From assembly GCA_049999765.1 (NCBI GenBank), contig JBNGIQ010009283.1, forward strand, positions 156,013 to 206,268: a stretch of 50,256 bases of DNA, read 5' to 3'. Both the position numbers and the translations under genes were made by a program. Each line of letters opens with the position of its first letter. Positions within the stretch are counted from its first letter, which is position 1. Positions 11,513 through 20,863 of the stretch are shown here, piece by piece. Source of the stretch: Phaeoceros laevis. Lineage: Eukaryota; Anthocerotophyta; Anthocerotopsida; Notothyladales. The notes under the pieces were generated by a model. The model saw only the letters and a program-made list of their open reading frames with translations. It made no database searches and was not told the DNA's origin.

Positions 11513-12107
11513 CTAATTTTTACTCGTCAAGTTGGTACCTAGGATGGCACAAGCATCTTCCAACTGGCCACATTTTGCCTACATACCTACGAGGCAAATT
11601 CCCAGTACTCTTACGTCACTTCCAGAAGTCCTCTTTTTACAACCCCTGAATGTAGCTAACTGCCCTACAGACCACAACCAGCTCCAAGTTCGATCACTCG
11701 CTTGCCTGCCAATTTTGCAGAAATGAACTCGCCCTTCCTACAGTTTCTCTTCTGCACAAGAAATGCCGGGTTCATTTGCAGTAAATCGAGGTCCTGGTTG
11801 AGTGAGAGAACGACCCCCAGAAGCTAGCTGCAACCACATCATAAGGCCTCTCAGCATTTGGGTAGAAGTACGTACTGGTCTCTGCTGGTACTGGTCTGCA
11901 TTTGAAGTGCAGGCAGATTTCAACGTTGCCTTGCGCTTGGCCACAGTGGAAGTAGGCAAGTAGGCAATGGTGGCCGATTGCGTGCAGCAGCCTGAGAAAC
12001 AGCGCACAGGTTTTGAGATTCGTTGGTGATGATGCAAAGAAACCCAGCAGCGGCCATGAATTGTGAACAAGAGCAGCAGGCATTGCAAAAGATGGAGGTT
12101 TGGTTTG
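11513..12107. other. Probable upstream intron/exon region of the SEC-C gene
   Basis: Two overlapping minus-strand frames are open between about 11740 and 12088. Neither matches a family I know, and I could not choose between them by splice phase. Nothing else is recognised. Confidence 0.3.
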
Positions 12108-12455
12108 CGTGCCCTGCCTCCCTGCTGCCTGCGCCCTGCCTTCCTGCTGCCTGCGCCCTCCCTGCTGCCTGCGCCCTCCCTGCTCCCTGCTCCCTGCTCC
12201 TTGCTCCCTGCTCCCTGCTGCCTGCCTGCCTGCTGCCTGCCTGCGCCCTCCCTGCTGCCTGCGCCCTCCCTGCTGCCTGCGCCCTCCCTGCCTCCCTGCT
12301 AACTGCTGCCTGCGCCCTCCCTGCCTCCCTGCTGCCTCCCTGCTGCCTGCGCCCTGCCTGCCTAAACCCTAAACCCAGGCCATAAACCCTGCCTCCCTGC
12401 TGCCTGCGCGCTGCCTCCCTGCTGCCTGCGCGCTGCCTCCCTGCCCGCTGGCCTC
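12108..12455. repeat. CCTGCTGCCTGCGCC-type minisatellite
   Basis: About 350 bp of tandem, irregular units built from ctgcctgcgccctccctg and shorter derivatives (ctccctg, ctgcctgc). The array is strongly strand-asymmetric, pyrimidine-rich on the plus strand. It is interrupted near 12361-12376 by two CCCTAAA units, the plant telomere motif. The long frames across it are artefacts of the 3n unit structure. Confidence 0.9.
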
Positions 12456-12477
12456 CAGGCCCCTACTGCCTGGTGAA

Positions 12478-12613
12478 GATTTCCACGGGCAATCGTGGGG
12501 GGACGGGCGACGGGTTGAGCCCGCGGCCCTTCCGACGGGCACCTTTCTCGGGGCCCGTCTGCCCCGACGGCCACACCCCGTCGAGGCGCGGGACGGGCGG
12601 GCCGTCGTGGAAA
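12478..12613. repeat. Small GC-rich element with short inverted ends (candidate)
   Basis: About 136 bp starting gatttccacgg and ending cgtggaaat, giving inverted ends atttccacg. The interior is rich in gacggg and cccgtc on both strands and can fold. It resembles the GC-rich subterminal repeats of CACTA-type DNA transposons only in a general way. No target duplication could be identified. Confidence 0.25.
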
Positions 12614-12664
12614 TATTTTGAAGTTTGAGAGTCCCCAACAGGCCTGCCTTCAGCCCGTTCGCTC

Positions 12665-13224
12665 GCCCTCTGTTGTGGACGACAGTGGTGCTGTAAACTG
12701 GCAGCAATCACCACCGGTACCCGTACGTCTACGTATACGCGGCGTCGTAAGGAAAAGGCCGCGCCACATTTAAGGTGTGACCTTGATTCATGAGGACCCA
12801 AACCGTCATTTTCTCTACTGAAACTTACAAGTGTGTTGCCTTTTGCCATCTGATAACGCGATACAAACCTACAAACCTTTGAAGTCTCCTTCAGGTGTTC
12901 AGGATGAGGACGAACGTGATGCCACAGAAAGGGTGGACAGAGAGGACACAGCTGGCACAACCTTCTACGAAACCTCTCCTGGAGTCTCAGATTTGATGTT
13001 GTGAAGGTGTAAATATTGCACTGCACACTCTGAGGGGAAAGGAACAATACAAGTCCACATGGTCGAAGCACTCCTGAAAGGAAGAAAAGTCCAGCAGCAT
13101 GGGGCAGCCACCTCAAGGTACCAAGCTGCACTAAGATTTGGGGGCGCTCTAGTCTTACTACTTTGTATGTGCATGCATTACTGTACATATACCGAGCACC
13201 ACCGAACTTTTTCTGACTTCGTGA
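12665..13224 (-). repeat. Long inverted repeat, left arm
   Basis: The reverse complement matches 13578-14275 over most of its length with substitutions and small indels. Exactly shared blocks include gtcagaaaaagtt, ttgaggtggctgcccca, cctttcccctcagagt, atcgcgttatcagat and gagaaaatgacggtttgggt. The minus-strand frame 12463-13236 is open for 257 codons across this arm, but the matching arm is broken by stops in the corresponding frame. The copies do not share one intact product, so I do not call a gene. Confidence 0.8.
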
Positions 13225-13577
13225 GTTGCAGCACATGGCTTGGCAATCCGACTTGAGGTGCTGAGGAGTGAAATCAGCACCTGTAGGAAGTAACGCTTCT
13301 GAGTGAATGCCTGGACGTCAACCCTCGGAAAGAGGGCACACAGGCCAGTGGTTCTCGAAACATTTAGGAAAGTTCTGGACATTTAGGAAGTGTTGGGGTA
13401 CAGCGACCTTAAGTCATTGCAGCGAATTTCAGTTCACATCACTGGCCTCATGAGGAACCCTAAATCGCCATAGCCAGAAGCTGAACTCCGCTAGTGAGAG
13501 GAGAAAGAAGCCGCAGCGCATTGAACTTTTGAAGGCCATGGATGAAAGCCTTAGTTGTAATTCGTATTACGTAGGCA
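13225..13577. other. Spacer (loop) of the long inverted repeat
   Basis: About 350 bp between the two arms. It includes a short direct repeat, acatttaggaa, at about 13361 and 13379. No coding signal is seen. Confidence 0.5.
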
Positions 13578-14275
13578 CCCGAAGTCAGAAAAAGTTGTCC
13601 ACATGTGTGGTTGGTGTTGGTTATATCTACAGTAATGCATACAAAGAAAACTAGTAGACTAGAGCGCCTCCAAATCTTAGTCCAGCCTGATACCTTGAGG
13701 TGGCTGCCCCACACTGCTGGACTTCTCTTCTTCCTTGACGTGCACAGCCAGCAGTGGTTGCACCATGTGGACTTGTCTTGTTCCTTTCCCCTCAGAGTCT
13801 GCAGTGCAATACACCTTCACAACATCAAATCTGAGTCTCCAGGAGAGGTTTCGAGGACACTACAGTTGTAAGCTCTGCGATGTGTTCCGAGATCCAGGAA
13901 AGCTTTCGTAGATACCGTAGTAAGGTCTGCCTGTGCCCTTTCCGTCCACAACTCCGGCCCTTTCGGTGGCATCACTTTCGTCCGGTCCCTCTTCCTTCAC
14001 ACCTGAAGAAGACTTCAAATGTTTATATCGCGTTATCAGATAGCAAAACCCAACACTGACACTTGCGAGTTTCAGTAGAGAAAATGACGGTTTGGGTGAC
14101 CCTGCTTCATCAAGGTGCGCTCACCTTCAATCGGACGCTGCTTTTTCTCTACCCGTGCTGGTGATTGGGGCCGCCGGCTTGAAGCAAGGTTGCGCACCCT
14201 TTTTTCCTTACTACGGGTAAGGGTGGTGATTGCGGCCAGCTTACAGCAGTACTACTGCCGGCCACATGAGAGTAC
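13578..14275 (+). repeat. Long inverted repeat, right arm
   Basis: This is the partner of 12665-13224. It begins around cccgaagtcagaaaaagtt and fades after gccggccaca near 14271. A transcript across both arms would form an imperfect hairpin of well over 500 bp with a ~350-nt loop. Its outer end overlaps the 3' end of the broken minus-strand gene at 14149-15880. Confidence 0.8.
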
Positions 14276-15880
14276 TCGTGCCGGGGCTCTTGATGGTCAT
14301 CTGGGACGTCTTGGACACTAGGCTCCAAAGTGGCAGAAAATGACCTCTCCAGCCCTGCTCCAGCAGCTTCGGTTGGATCATGAGCAGCAGCTGCAGCTGC
14401 AGCTGGCTCTACATGTCTGTAGGCATTCTTGTGCGGCACTACTACTGCGCCCACGTTCTTCCTCCATCGTTCTCTAAGTGCATCCAAGCCCATCTGCAAG
14501 TTGCTGCGGAAGGCCTCCAAGTCCTATTCCTTGCCCCAAGCAGTGAGCCAGTCGGGGTGCATCCTGTTCCCGCACTGGCAGCACCTGCTGGCAGCGTCTT
14601 TGAACCATAGCGCCGCACAGTGCAGGTGGTAGAGGCAGCCGCAAGAGGCTCCCACAAAGTCGCCACAGTGGAAGAAGCGGAGACAACAGGGGCACGGCTT
14701 GTTGGCATGGACCAGCTCGATGGGTTTCAAATCCGCGGGGAACTCCCAGGCCTGGGCGATGCTTTTGGGAGTGATGGTGAGCGGCGCCACGCGCTGCTCC
14801 TCCACGCGTTTCTGCACCATAGCGAGGTGCTTGAGCACTCGTCGCATACCCTTCTTTTCCTCTGTCTGGTTCTCCTCCTCCACATGCTCCTCCAAGCTGC
14901 GCATATACTTTTGCTCGGCGTCCAGGGCCGCGTCCAGCGTTTTGATGCTCGCCTCAGCGTACTCCTGGGCGGCCCGGTTCCGGATGGATTCCTGTGACTC
15001 CCGCGAGCTGTCGGGTCCTCCGTGCTCTGTGAGCCGCGCCCTCTCCCGCCGCAAAAACCTGAGATGAGCCTGATGCCGGTCCCTCTGCACCCGATTCTGG
15101 CGCATCTGCTTGCGGTGACTCTCGATGAGCTCCCTGTCACTCGCCTCTGAGAAAGACATGAGCGATACGCGTTTCTTGCCGTTGTTGTGCTGCCGCTGCA
15201 GCCTGTCCAGCTGGTTGTCCACCGTCTCAACATTGCGCTGTCGAAAGCGCAGCTCTCCCGAGTTGCAATTGGAATGCTCCACCACCGTTACCGGTACCAG
15301 TACCGCCTCCGGATCCTCATCCTCCCTGGGCCCCCCACCCGTGACCTCGGCGGAGTCGCACATACCGACGACACCTTCAAATTCGAATTCTTCCTGATCA
15401 GCTGGAGGCCTGCCAGTGTAGGTAGCAGCAGGAGGGCGTTCCTTGAGCTCCTGGTGGGAGCGGTTCTTGCAATTGTGATGACTCACAGCAGCTGCAGCTG
15501 CAGCTGGCTGGCCCTTCCCCAGCATCTTGTAGTGGTGCCCTCGGAATTGCGCCTCCTACGCGAACTGGGCCCAGTTCACCTTCTTCCCTAGGGTGGAATC
15601 CGCGATGGCCCCAAGAGCAAATTGGAGGCCGAAGATGGTTTGCCTTCCGTTGTACACTTTGTCGTGGAGGTCCTTGACGAACTGGCAGTCGATTCTTGGA
15701 ACCCTTTCCTGGGTGATGGATGAAAGAATGGGCGACTTGGAGGTGCCGAACACGCGCTCCACCTCCTCCTTGGAGACGATATTTTTTTAACAGAGAGTCC
15801 CGCGGATCCAAGCCCTCGCTGCAGAGGCCACGCTCCTTCACGAAGAAGTCTCTGTCGTACTGGATCGTTTCCGCCATCAT
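14149..15880 (-). pseudogene. Broken gene with a RING-like Cys/His C-terminal domain
   Basis: Read on the minus strand from ATG at 15880, the frame (AETIQYDRDFFVKERGLCSE...) shifts at a 7-base A run (T at 15782-15788). It then continues KEEVERVFGTSKSPILSS..., meets TAG at 15556-15558, runs 343 codons and meets TAG at 14524-14526 before a last open stretch (DLEAFRSNLQMGLDALRERW...) to 14149. Both TAGs lie in one continuous frame and would fit CAG. The central part is charged and coiled-coil-like (SLEEHVEEENQTEEKKGMRR). After it come Cys/His ligands CPCC, HC, CGCLYHLHC and CCQC, resembling a RING/H2-type finger, followed by HPDWLTAWG. Hypothetical proteins with a similar CPCC...YHxxC...W end occur, as I recall, in repeated families of seed-free plants, so transposon origin is possible. 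Function is unknown. Confidence 0.6.
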
Positions 15881-16195
15881 TTACAAGTAGCAGCTAGCTA
15901 GCTAGTAGGGTCCCGAATCTTGAGTCCGTGTCTCGAGAACGCGACCACAACCCCGGTAGCAGCACCCCAGTTCGCTCAAGTGGGCACTAGCAGTTGCTTC
16001 TTGCCGCGCCCAACTCAAGTTTTGTAGTGATCTGGGTCCCGAGTAGGTGAAGTAGAGCTTCCTTCTCGTCCCTCCACATTCAGCCTAAACTTAATGTTCA
16101 CTAGGTCCAAATGTAAGCTTACACATTAGAAATTGACGTTCCCATCATCGCAGAGTGAGCTTTGATGCATTCAACAATCTATAATTGGACTCCTG
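15881..16195. other. Spacer between two damaged reading frames
   Basis: This lies between the 5' end of the minus-strand broken gene and the repeat array on the right. It contains a gctagctagctag run at about 15893-15905. No gene is seen. Confidence 0.5.
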
Positions 16196-16301
16196 CTGAA
16201 GAATCTTACACGAAGACACGAAGAATTCCTATCCATAGCGAAGTTTTCGTCCCCCTTTTCATAAAGAGTTCCTATCCGTGGCGAAGTTTTTATTCCGGAC
16301 C

Positions 16302-16590
16302 TGTTTCAATGGCCTTCAAATACACTAAAGCTTCTTTCGTAGGTCAGCCGGTGGAGGATATCGCCAGTGTGATGGGCGACAGGGAGAAGGGAGAAGCGCT
16401 GGGGCAAGGTTCAACTCAAAATTGCTCGTTTCAAACNNNNNNNNNNTTTCGCCAGGCGGCTGAAGCGACTGCCCTCTTCGATTTTTACTTGCAGGAAGTT
16501 GAGCACCTGGCTGAAATTGCTGCCATGTATGCTAAGAAAGTTAGAGCTGCCTATGTAGAGAATCTGACCCTAGATAGCTGCACAGTATAA
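16302..16590 (+). pseudogene. 5'-truncated, frameshifted reading frame (copy B)
   Basis: This is homologous to the C-terminal ~95 residues of copy A. MAFKYTKASFVGQPVEDIAS aligns with the copy A block around KYTRSAFIGLPLESIES, and ALFDFYLQEVEHLAEI with LLFDFYLEEVEKLADM. AKKVRAAYVENLTLDSC aligns with AKKVRREYVERLTLGSC. Between them the displayed frame departs near 16390; a different frame reads RWGKVQLKIARFK, matching RWGKKQLNLARLK of copy A, so a frameshift is present. TAA ends the frame at 16588-16590. The copies are clearly diverged, more than expected if both came recently from one source. They probably derive from different members of a family. Confidence 0.65.
16437..16446. other. Assembly gap (10 N)
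   Basis: Ten N inside copy B, so the number of missing residues there is unknown. Confidence 0.99.
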
Positions 16591-16800
16591 AGATTGATGC
16601 GCACACGATGGTGCTTGAAGCTGTAATTTCTCACTTATAAAGCGGTGCTATTTTCTCCAAAAAAAAAGTTTTATTCCGGACCCCTTTCTGGAAGGTTTTC
16701 CCATGGAGTGCTGAGCCCTGAATAAGAATTTTACATGAAGAATTCCTATCCATAGCGAAGTTTGTTTTCCCCTAAAGTTCTGGAAGGTTTTTCCATCCAT

Positions 16801-18184
16801 GGATGCTACACGACAGGATGCTAGCTAAGCCCGATGAGGGCATGGTCAACTCACAAAAGCTTTGGAAAATACTGTACCGTCAAAATTCTCTTCTTCTATG
16901 TAGTGGCGGGGGCCTGCAAAATTGAGGCACTAACTTACAGGTAGTCTAGATTGTGGGTTGCGAACTTGTAAGGCGGTTCCAAGACAGCTTAAAACAAGCC
17001 GCCTGGCCCTGGATTGATGAGGAAACTCAACAGTCTGGGTCAGGACTCAGGACATCACAAAAAACTTACAAGTCTACAGCTAGGCTTTGCCCGGGGGCTT
17101 TGCCAGGCAAACGACTTCGGGCTCCAGGTTCCTTGTAAACAAGTTGGCTTTCCACCAGAAGGGGACTTGTGCACACGGTGGCACCATCATTCAATTTGGA
17201 GGAGCTGCATGCGCGAGGCACGAGAGCCAGTTTTTCTCGCAGGCCTAGCTCTAGAGGAGGACTCGGAACCTTGGGAGCAATGGCGCCTAGGAGAAATCTG
17301 TGGACCTTTTGCTTAACACTGTCCAGAGCATGAGGCCTATCTCTTCAACCGATCCTAATCGTGGCTGCAGCTGTCCAGAAGACTGTGTGGCGGCATTGCA
17401 GGATGCAATATGCTCGCGAACAAGGCCCGGATATCCGGATGGCCTGCTCCGGAGCAGGCCATGGACAGCGGCCGTGGACCTTCAAAAAAGAGTCTGCTGT
17501 GCGGAATTGAAGTGCTTCAGGAAAGCGGTGGAAGGCAGTACTAGCTAGCTAGTGCGGCAGCGGAGGCTGTGGGATGCTGATGCAGCACAGGGAACTCGTC
17601 CAGGGCTGGCCATGGAGGATGAGCATCCAGCCGAGTAGTACTGTTTACCTGAATGAGGCGGAGGCATTTCCCTATTGGGGATCTGTGCCGAGTTTGGAGC
17701 TAAAAACAGTTGGGTTGCCAAGCTGGTGTCCCTGTGATGGTCTATTCTGTGCTTATCGACATCGGCTCACACGTACATTTCGGCTTCTTCATGCGTGCCG
17801 GAGGGAGGCGGGACGTGGAGGATGCTCCATGTGCACGCAGCGTGCTTGCAAACACCTGTGTGTGTGCTGCTAACATTAGTGCCAAGGCTGCTAAACTCCG
17901 ACCGGGGGCGCCGTGAGCGCACATGAAGTGCATCTGCCAGGTGACTGTTGTTGAATCGTTTCCTCCCAAAGGCCGTCCCGAACAGCAGCTCGGTTTCGTG
18001 CATATGCCTGTCCCCTCTCGAGACGCCCATCTCTCGGAGCCTGTGGCCGCCTCACAGACCACCGAGTCGCCGCACGGCCGCACTACAAAGGCGCAGCCGG
18101 GAGGCTCCCAATTCATCAATTGCACGAATTGATTGGCCTGCAATTGCCTACAGGTCTCTCTCGAGCTCAAGTAAGCAGGGCACC
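16801..18184. other. Upstream region of the Root cap gene, no gene recognised
   Basis: Frames of 60-140 codons occur at 16953-18170 on both strands, but none has family resemblance or consistent splicing. gctagctagct runs occur near 17540. The final part is presumably promoter and 5' UTR of the gene starting at 18185; I could not identify a TATA box. Confidence 0.45.
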
Positions 18185-19261
18185 ATGGCGGCCAAACGCT
18201 CCCTTCTCAACCTGCTGCTGCTGGCGCTCATGCTGGCGATGCTGGCTGTGGCTGCAGCCCACGGAGGCGGTCACCACAGCAGGAGGCATAGGAGACGCTG
18301 GAGGAGGCACCACCGCCGCCACCATCACCCCCACCATGGCCAATGTATGGCTTCGAATTCACACTTGTAACTGAAGGGCACTGGGCAATTGCAATTGCGT
18401 TGCGTAAAATTTTTCTTTTGTGCAACAGGTCTAGCCTTTCAAGAGCTCGCGCTGATGCCTGACGTGACAATTGCAATGCCTGCAGACTGCAAGTGGAAGG
18501 GGTCCGTGTGCCACGACCCTGTGCTGGTGGGAGCCGATGGGGAGCAGTTCTACTTCCACGGCCACAAGGACGCAGATTTCTGCATGGTCTCCGACAACAA
18601 CCTGCACATCAACGCCCACTTCATCGGCAGGCGCCGGGAGGGCATGCACCGCGACTTCACCTGGGTGCAGTCCCTGGGGATCCTCTTCGGCACCGACCAG
18701 CAGCTCTACGTCGGCGCCAACAAGGTCTCCACCTGGGACGACGGTGTGGACCAGCTGACGCTGAGCTTCAACAACGGTCCCGTCGTGTTGCCCCAAGCAG
18801 AGGACGCGGTGTGGGAGGAACCCGGCGCGGGAGTGAGCATCACTCGCCTCACAGCCAGAAACTCGGTGGCGGTGGAAGTGGAGGGCCAGTTCAGGCTGCT
18901 GGCCAAGGTGGTTCCCGTCACCCAGGCCGAGAACCTCAAGCAGAACTACGGCATCGGGCCCGACGACTGCTTCGCGCACCTCGAGGTGAATTTCGAGTTC
19001 TACAGCCTCACCGCGGGAGTGAGCGGAGTGCTGGGCCAGACCTACGCTCCCCTGTACCAGCACATGTTGAAGAAGCCCGGCCAGCTGATGCCCACCATGG
19101 GCGGGGACGACAAGTTCCAGGCCACCGGCTTGATGGCTGCCGACTGCGCCGTGGCCAAGTTCGGAACCGGAACCGCCAGCGAGATCCTCAGGAACCTCAC
19201 ACCCGTCAGCTGCGCTTCCGAGGGCACCGAGGCAGGAGTGGGCATGGTTTGCCGACGCTAG
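18185..19261 (+). CDS. Secreted Root cap family protein, 2 exons
   Basis: Exons 18185-18344 and 18429-19261 join in phase (a TGT codon is split) to give 330 residues, stop TAG. The start sits in a good context (caccatggcg). Residues 1-26 are a classic signal peptide (MAAKRSLLN then LLLLALMLAMLAVAAA). Residues 27-53 are almost wholly Gly, His and Arg (HHSRRHRRRWRRHHRRHHH), which could bind metal or acidic polysaccharide. The remainder is a Root cap (root-cap/LEA-related) domain: FYFHGHKDADFCMVSDNNLH, INAHFIGRR, RDFTWVQSLGILF, WDDGVDQLTLSF, DDCFAHLEVNFEFYSL, GVLGQTYAP and near the end ADCAVAKF. The family is widespread in land plants and is apoplastic or associated with root cap and tapetum; the biochemical role is not established. 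The intron falls between the basic leader and the domain. Confidence 0.9.
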
Positions 19262-20117
19262 CTAGCTAGCTGGCTAGCTAGCTGCTGATTGCTTTCTTTC
19301 TTTACAAGTGTACTAATGTGTGAAGTAGTTAAAATCCACCTTGGAAACTTGTGCACATGGTGGTGGTGTATTGTAGGCAGAAGAACATCATTCTTTGGGC
19401 CTACAGGGCCACAAGTTTAGTCAGGTACCCAGAAGAATAAGCTAATCCATCATATGTGGGATCGTCGGTCGACACTTACACAGTGTTGGGAACTTGGGAT
19501 GTGATTGTAAAATTCTGGAGCCGCAGGCCTGTAATCGCAGGCTTGCACCTGGAACAAACCAGTGAGCTTCAATAAATCTGTTTCTTTTGAAAAAATTTTA
19601 AACCCTTCTTGTCGTTGGACATCATATGCTGAAGGCTGGCTAGCCAAGTGCTGGATGGCATGATGGCCGGTCTAAGATTTCCATCCTGTCACGAGTCTGG
19701 GGCGATTCTCTTGCAAAAGTGAAGCCAGGGATCCAGCAGGTACAGAATTGTTTCTGGGGTTTATTAGGGAGTTGAAGGATGTTGCCCTTTGCAGCAAGCG
19801 CTTGGCATGGGTGGTATATCCAACTACAAGCACAAGCACACGCACAAGCAATGCGTGTCGTCCTCCAGTGTTGCATGTAAAAAGCACCCGAAATAAACTT
19901 CCTTCAGGATATCTGATATGGCACATATCACATCCCATCGAGATCCTCATGAGCTGTACACCAGGTGGTAGGTACGTTTTAAAAGACTTATAAGCTGCAC
20001 TCCAGTCCCAATCTTTCTTTTGCACATTCTCTTAAACATCCTTGTTATGGGTTATTAGAAGCTTTGTAAGGATGGGAGATGTGCCCTGAGCTCTTGCAGG
20101 CTGGTTTCGTACCGCTT
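19262..20117. other. 3' flank of the Root cap gene, no further gene
   Basis: It starts with a gctagctagctggctagctag run directly after the stop. The minus-strand frame at 19672-20025 is open but resembles nothing and has no splice support. Confidence 0.45.
19571..19576 (+). terminator. Putative poly(A) signal of the Root cap gene
   Basis: AATAAA in cttcaataaatctg, about 310 bases after the stop and followed by a T-rich stretch. Position and context are suitable; it is not otherwise tested. Confidence 0.4.
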
Positions 20118-20863
20118 CAATTCCAAACGAATTCCACTACCCACAACCCTCCTTTCAACCCTCCTTTCATACGCCCATCCAGGGGCACTCCGAGTACTTG
20201 GCTAGTTAGCCACACACCGACCCACCCTCCACGGCCCAGCCCATCATAAGATCAACCCAACCCATCATAAGATCAACCCGCTTGCTCATTATGCCCTTTG
20301 GTATTCCTATACAAATAGTAAAAAATGTCACCATACATACTCCTTTGGGGGGAATCTTCATTTTCCAATAATCAATATTTAACCACTGGGTTATAATTAC
20401 TAAGGTTGCAGCCCTTGCACGGTTGCCGGGAAAAAAATTCAATGCATTCATGAATAACCTCATGAATAACTGTCATTCCCGTCTTTTTTCAGTAGACTCA
20501 TTGATACGATCCCTAAAACAAGTAGTCATCATATCGTGTGGGAATGTAGCATGGTTGGTTTAGTGGCGGCTTCTCATACCCGAGGTTCGGGGTCGATTCC
20601 CGCAACTAGGGAGGATTGAATTAGAAATATCTTCGAGTCCAAACCCGGGTATGAAGGAACCGAATCCGAACCTGGGGTATGGAGGAACCGCCACTAAATC
20701 TGCAATGTTACATTCCAACACGACCTTTTGCTACATGCCAACGCCAACTTTGCTACATTTTCACACAACACACCATATGATTAGTATAAACTTTTCTATT
20801 AGTACTAACTTATTCTATGAATTTATATGGGACTCTATCCAAAACAAACGAGTACAAAGTCGC
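20118..20863 (+). repeat. Tandem unit 1 (about 746 bp) with tRNA-like foldback
   Basis: This is the first of two head-to-tail units, each starting aattccaaacgaattccact and ending aagtcgcc. Shared landmarks include cccatcataagatcaaccca, aaaatgtcaccatacatact, aaggttgcagcccttgcac and cattccaacacgacctttt. The middle (20534-20723) is a long foldback, listed separately. No protein frame is conserved between units. Confidence 0.85.
20534..20723 (+). repeat. Foldback with tRNA-like arms, unit 1
   Basis: The left arm 20534-20599 and right arm 20656-20723 are inverted copies with scattered mismatches (for example tttagtggcgg on the left, ccgccactaaa on the right). The left arm carries a tRNA-like A box (tggtttagtgg) and a B box (ggttcggggtcgattcc), with ctcatac between them at about the anticodon-loop position, suggesting a Met tRNA-like ancestor. 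It may be a tRNA-derived SINE duplicated in inverted orientation, or a selected hairpin. Confidence 0.6.

Larger units (their letters stand above)
16284..16682 (+). mobile_element. Retroposed sequence, copy B: A-tail and target-site duplication
   Basis: The left flank aagtttttattccggacc (16284-16301) recurs as agttttattccggacc directly after a 9-base A run (16659-16667), differing by one T in the homopolymer. The insert (16302-16667) starts mid-gene, at the position matching about 2300 of copy A, so it is a 5'-truncated copy. Homology with copy A continues past the stop codon into the 3' UTR (gtgcttgaagc, then aagc-gtgc and the A run). The target lies inside the local repeat array, which makes the empty-site sequence easy to infer. 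A 10-N gap lies within the insert. Confidence 0.72.
16196..16800 (+). repeat. Local repeat array (cctatccatagcgaagttt units)
   Basis: gaagaattcctatcc followed by atagcgaagttt occurs at about 16220-16246 and 16738-16763, and a diverged copy (ttcctatccgtggcgaagtt) at about 16269-16288. ctggaaggtttt occurs at about 16688 and 16783. The array is interrupted by the retroposed copy at 16302-16667. Confidence 0.65.

Noticed and set aside
12361-12377. Two CCCTAAA units, plant telomere motif
   Set aside because: Only two units inside a pyrimidine-rich minisatellite; no array. Not evidence for a telomere or fusion site.
12023-12385. 120-codon Cys/Leu/Pro/Ala-rich frame
   Set aside because: It is a translation of the minisatellite; all three frames are open because the unit lacks stop codons.
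1781-15558. Nuclear recoding of TAG as Gln, as in some green algae
   Set aside because: TAG ends the Root cap frame in the normal place, and the TAGs in question lie in genes that also carry frameshifts. Decay is simpler.
16302-16667. LINE 3' end
   Set aside because: The sequence before the A-tail encodes no reverse transcriptase or RNase H, and the conserved frame stops shortly before the tail.
20545-20612. Functional tRNA-Met gene
   Set aside because: A and B boxes are present, but stems are poor and the sequence is embedded in an inverted repeat. Kept only as tRNA-like.
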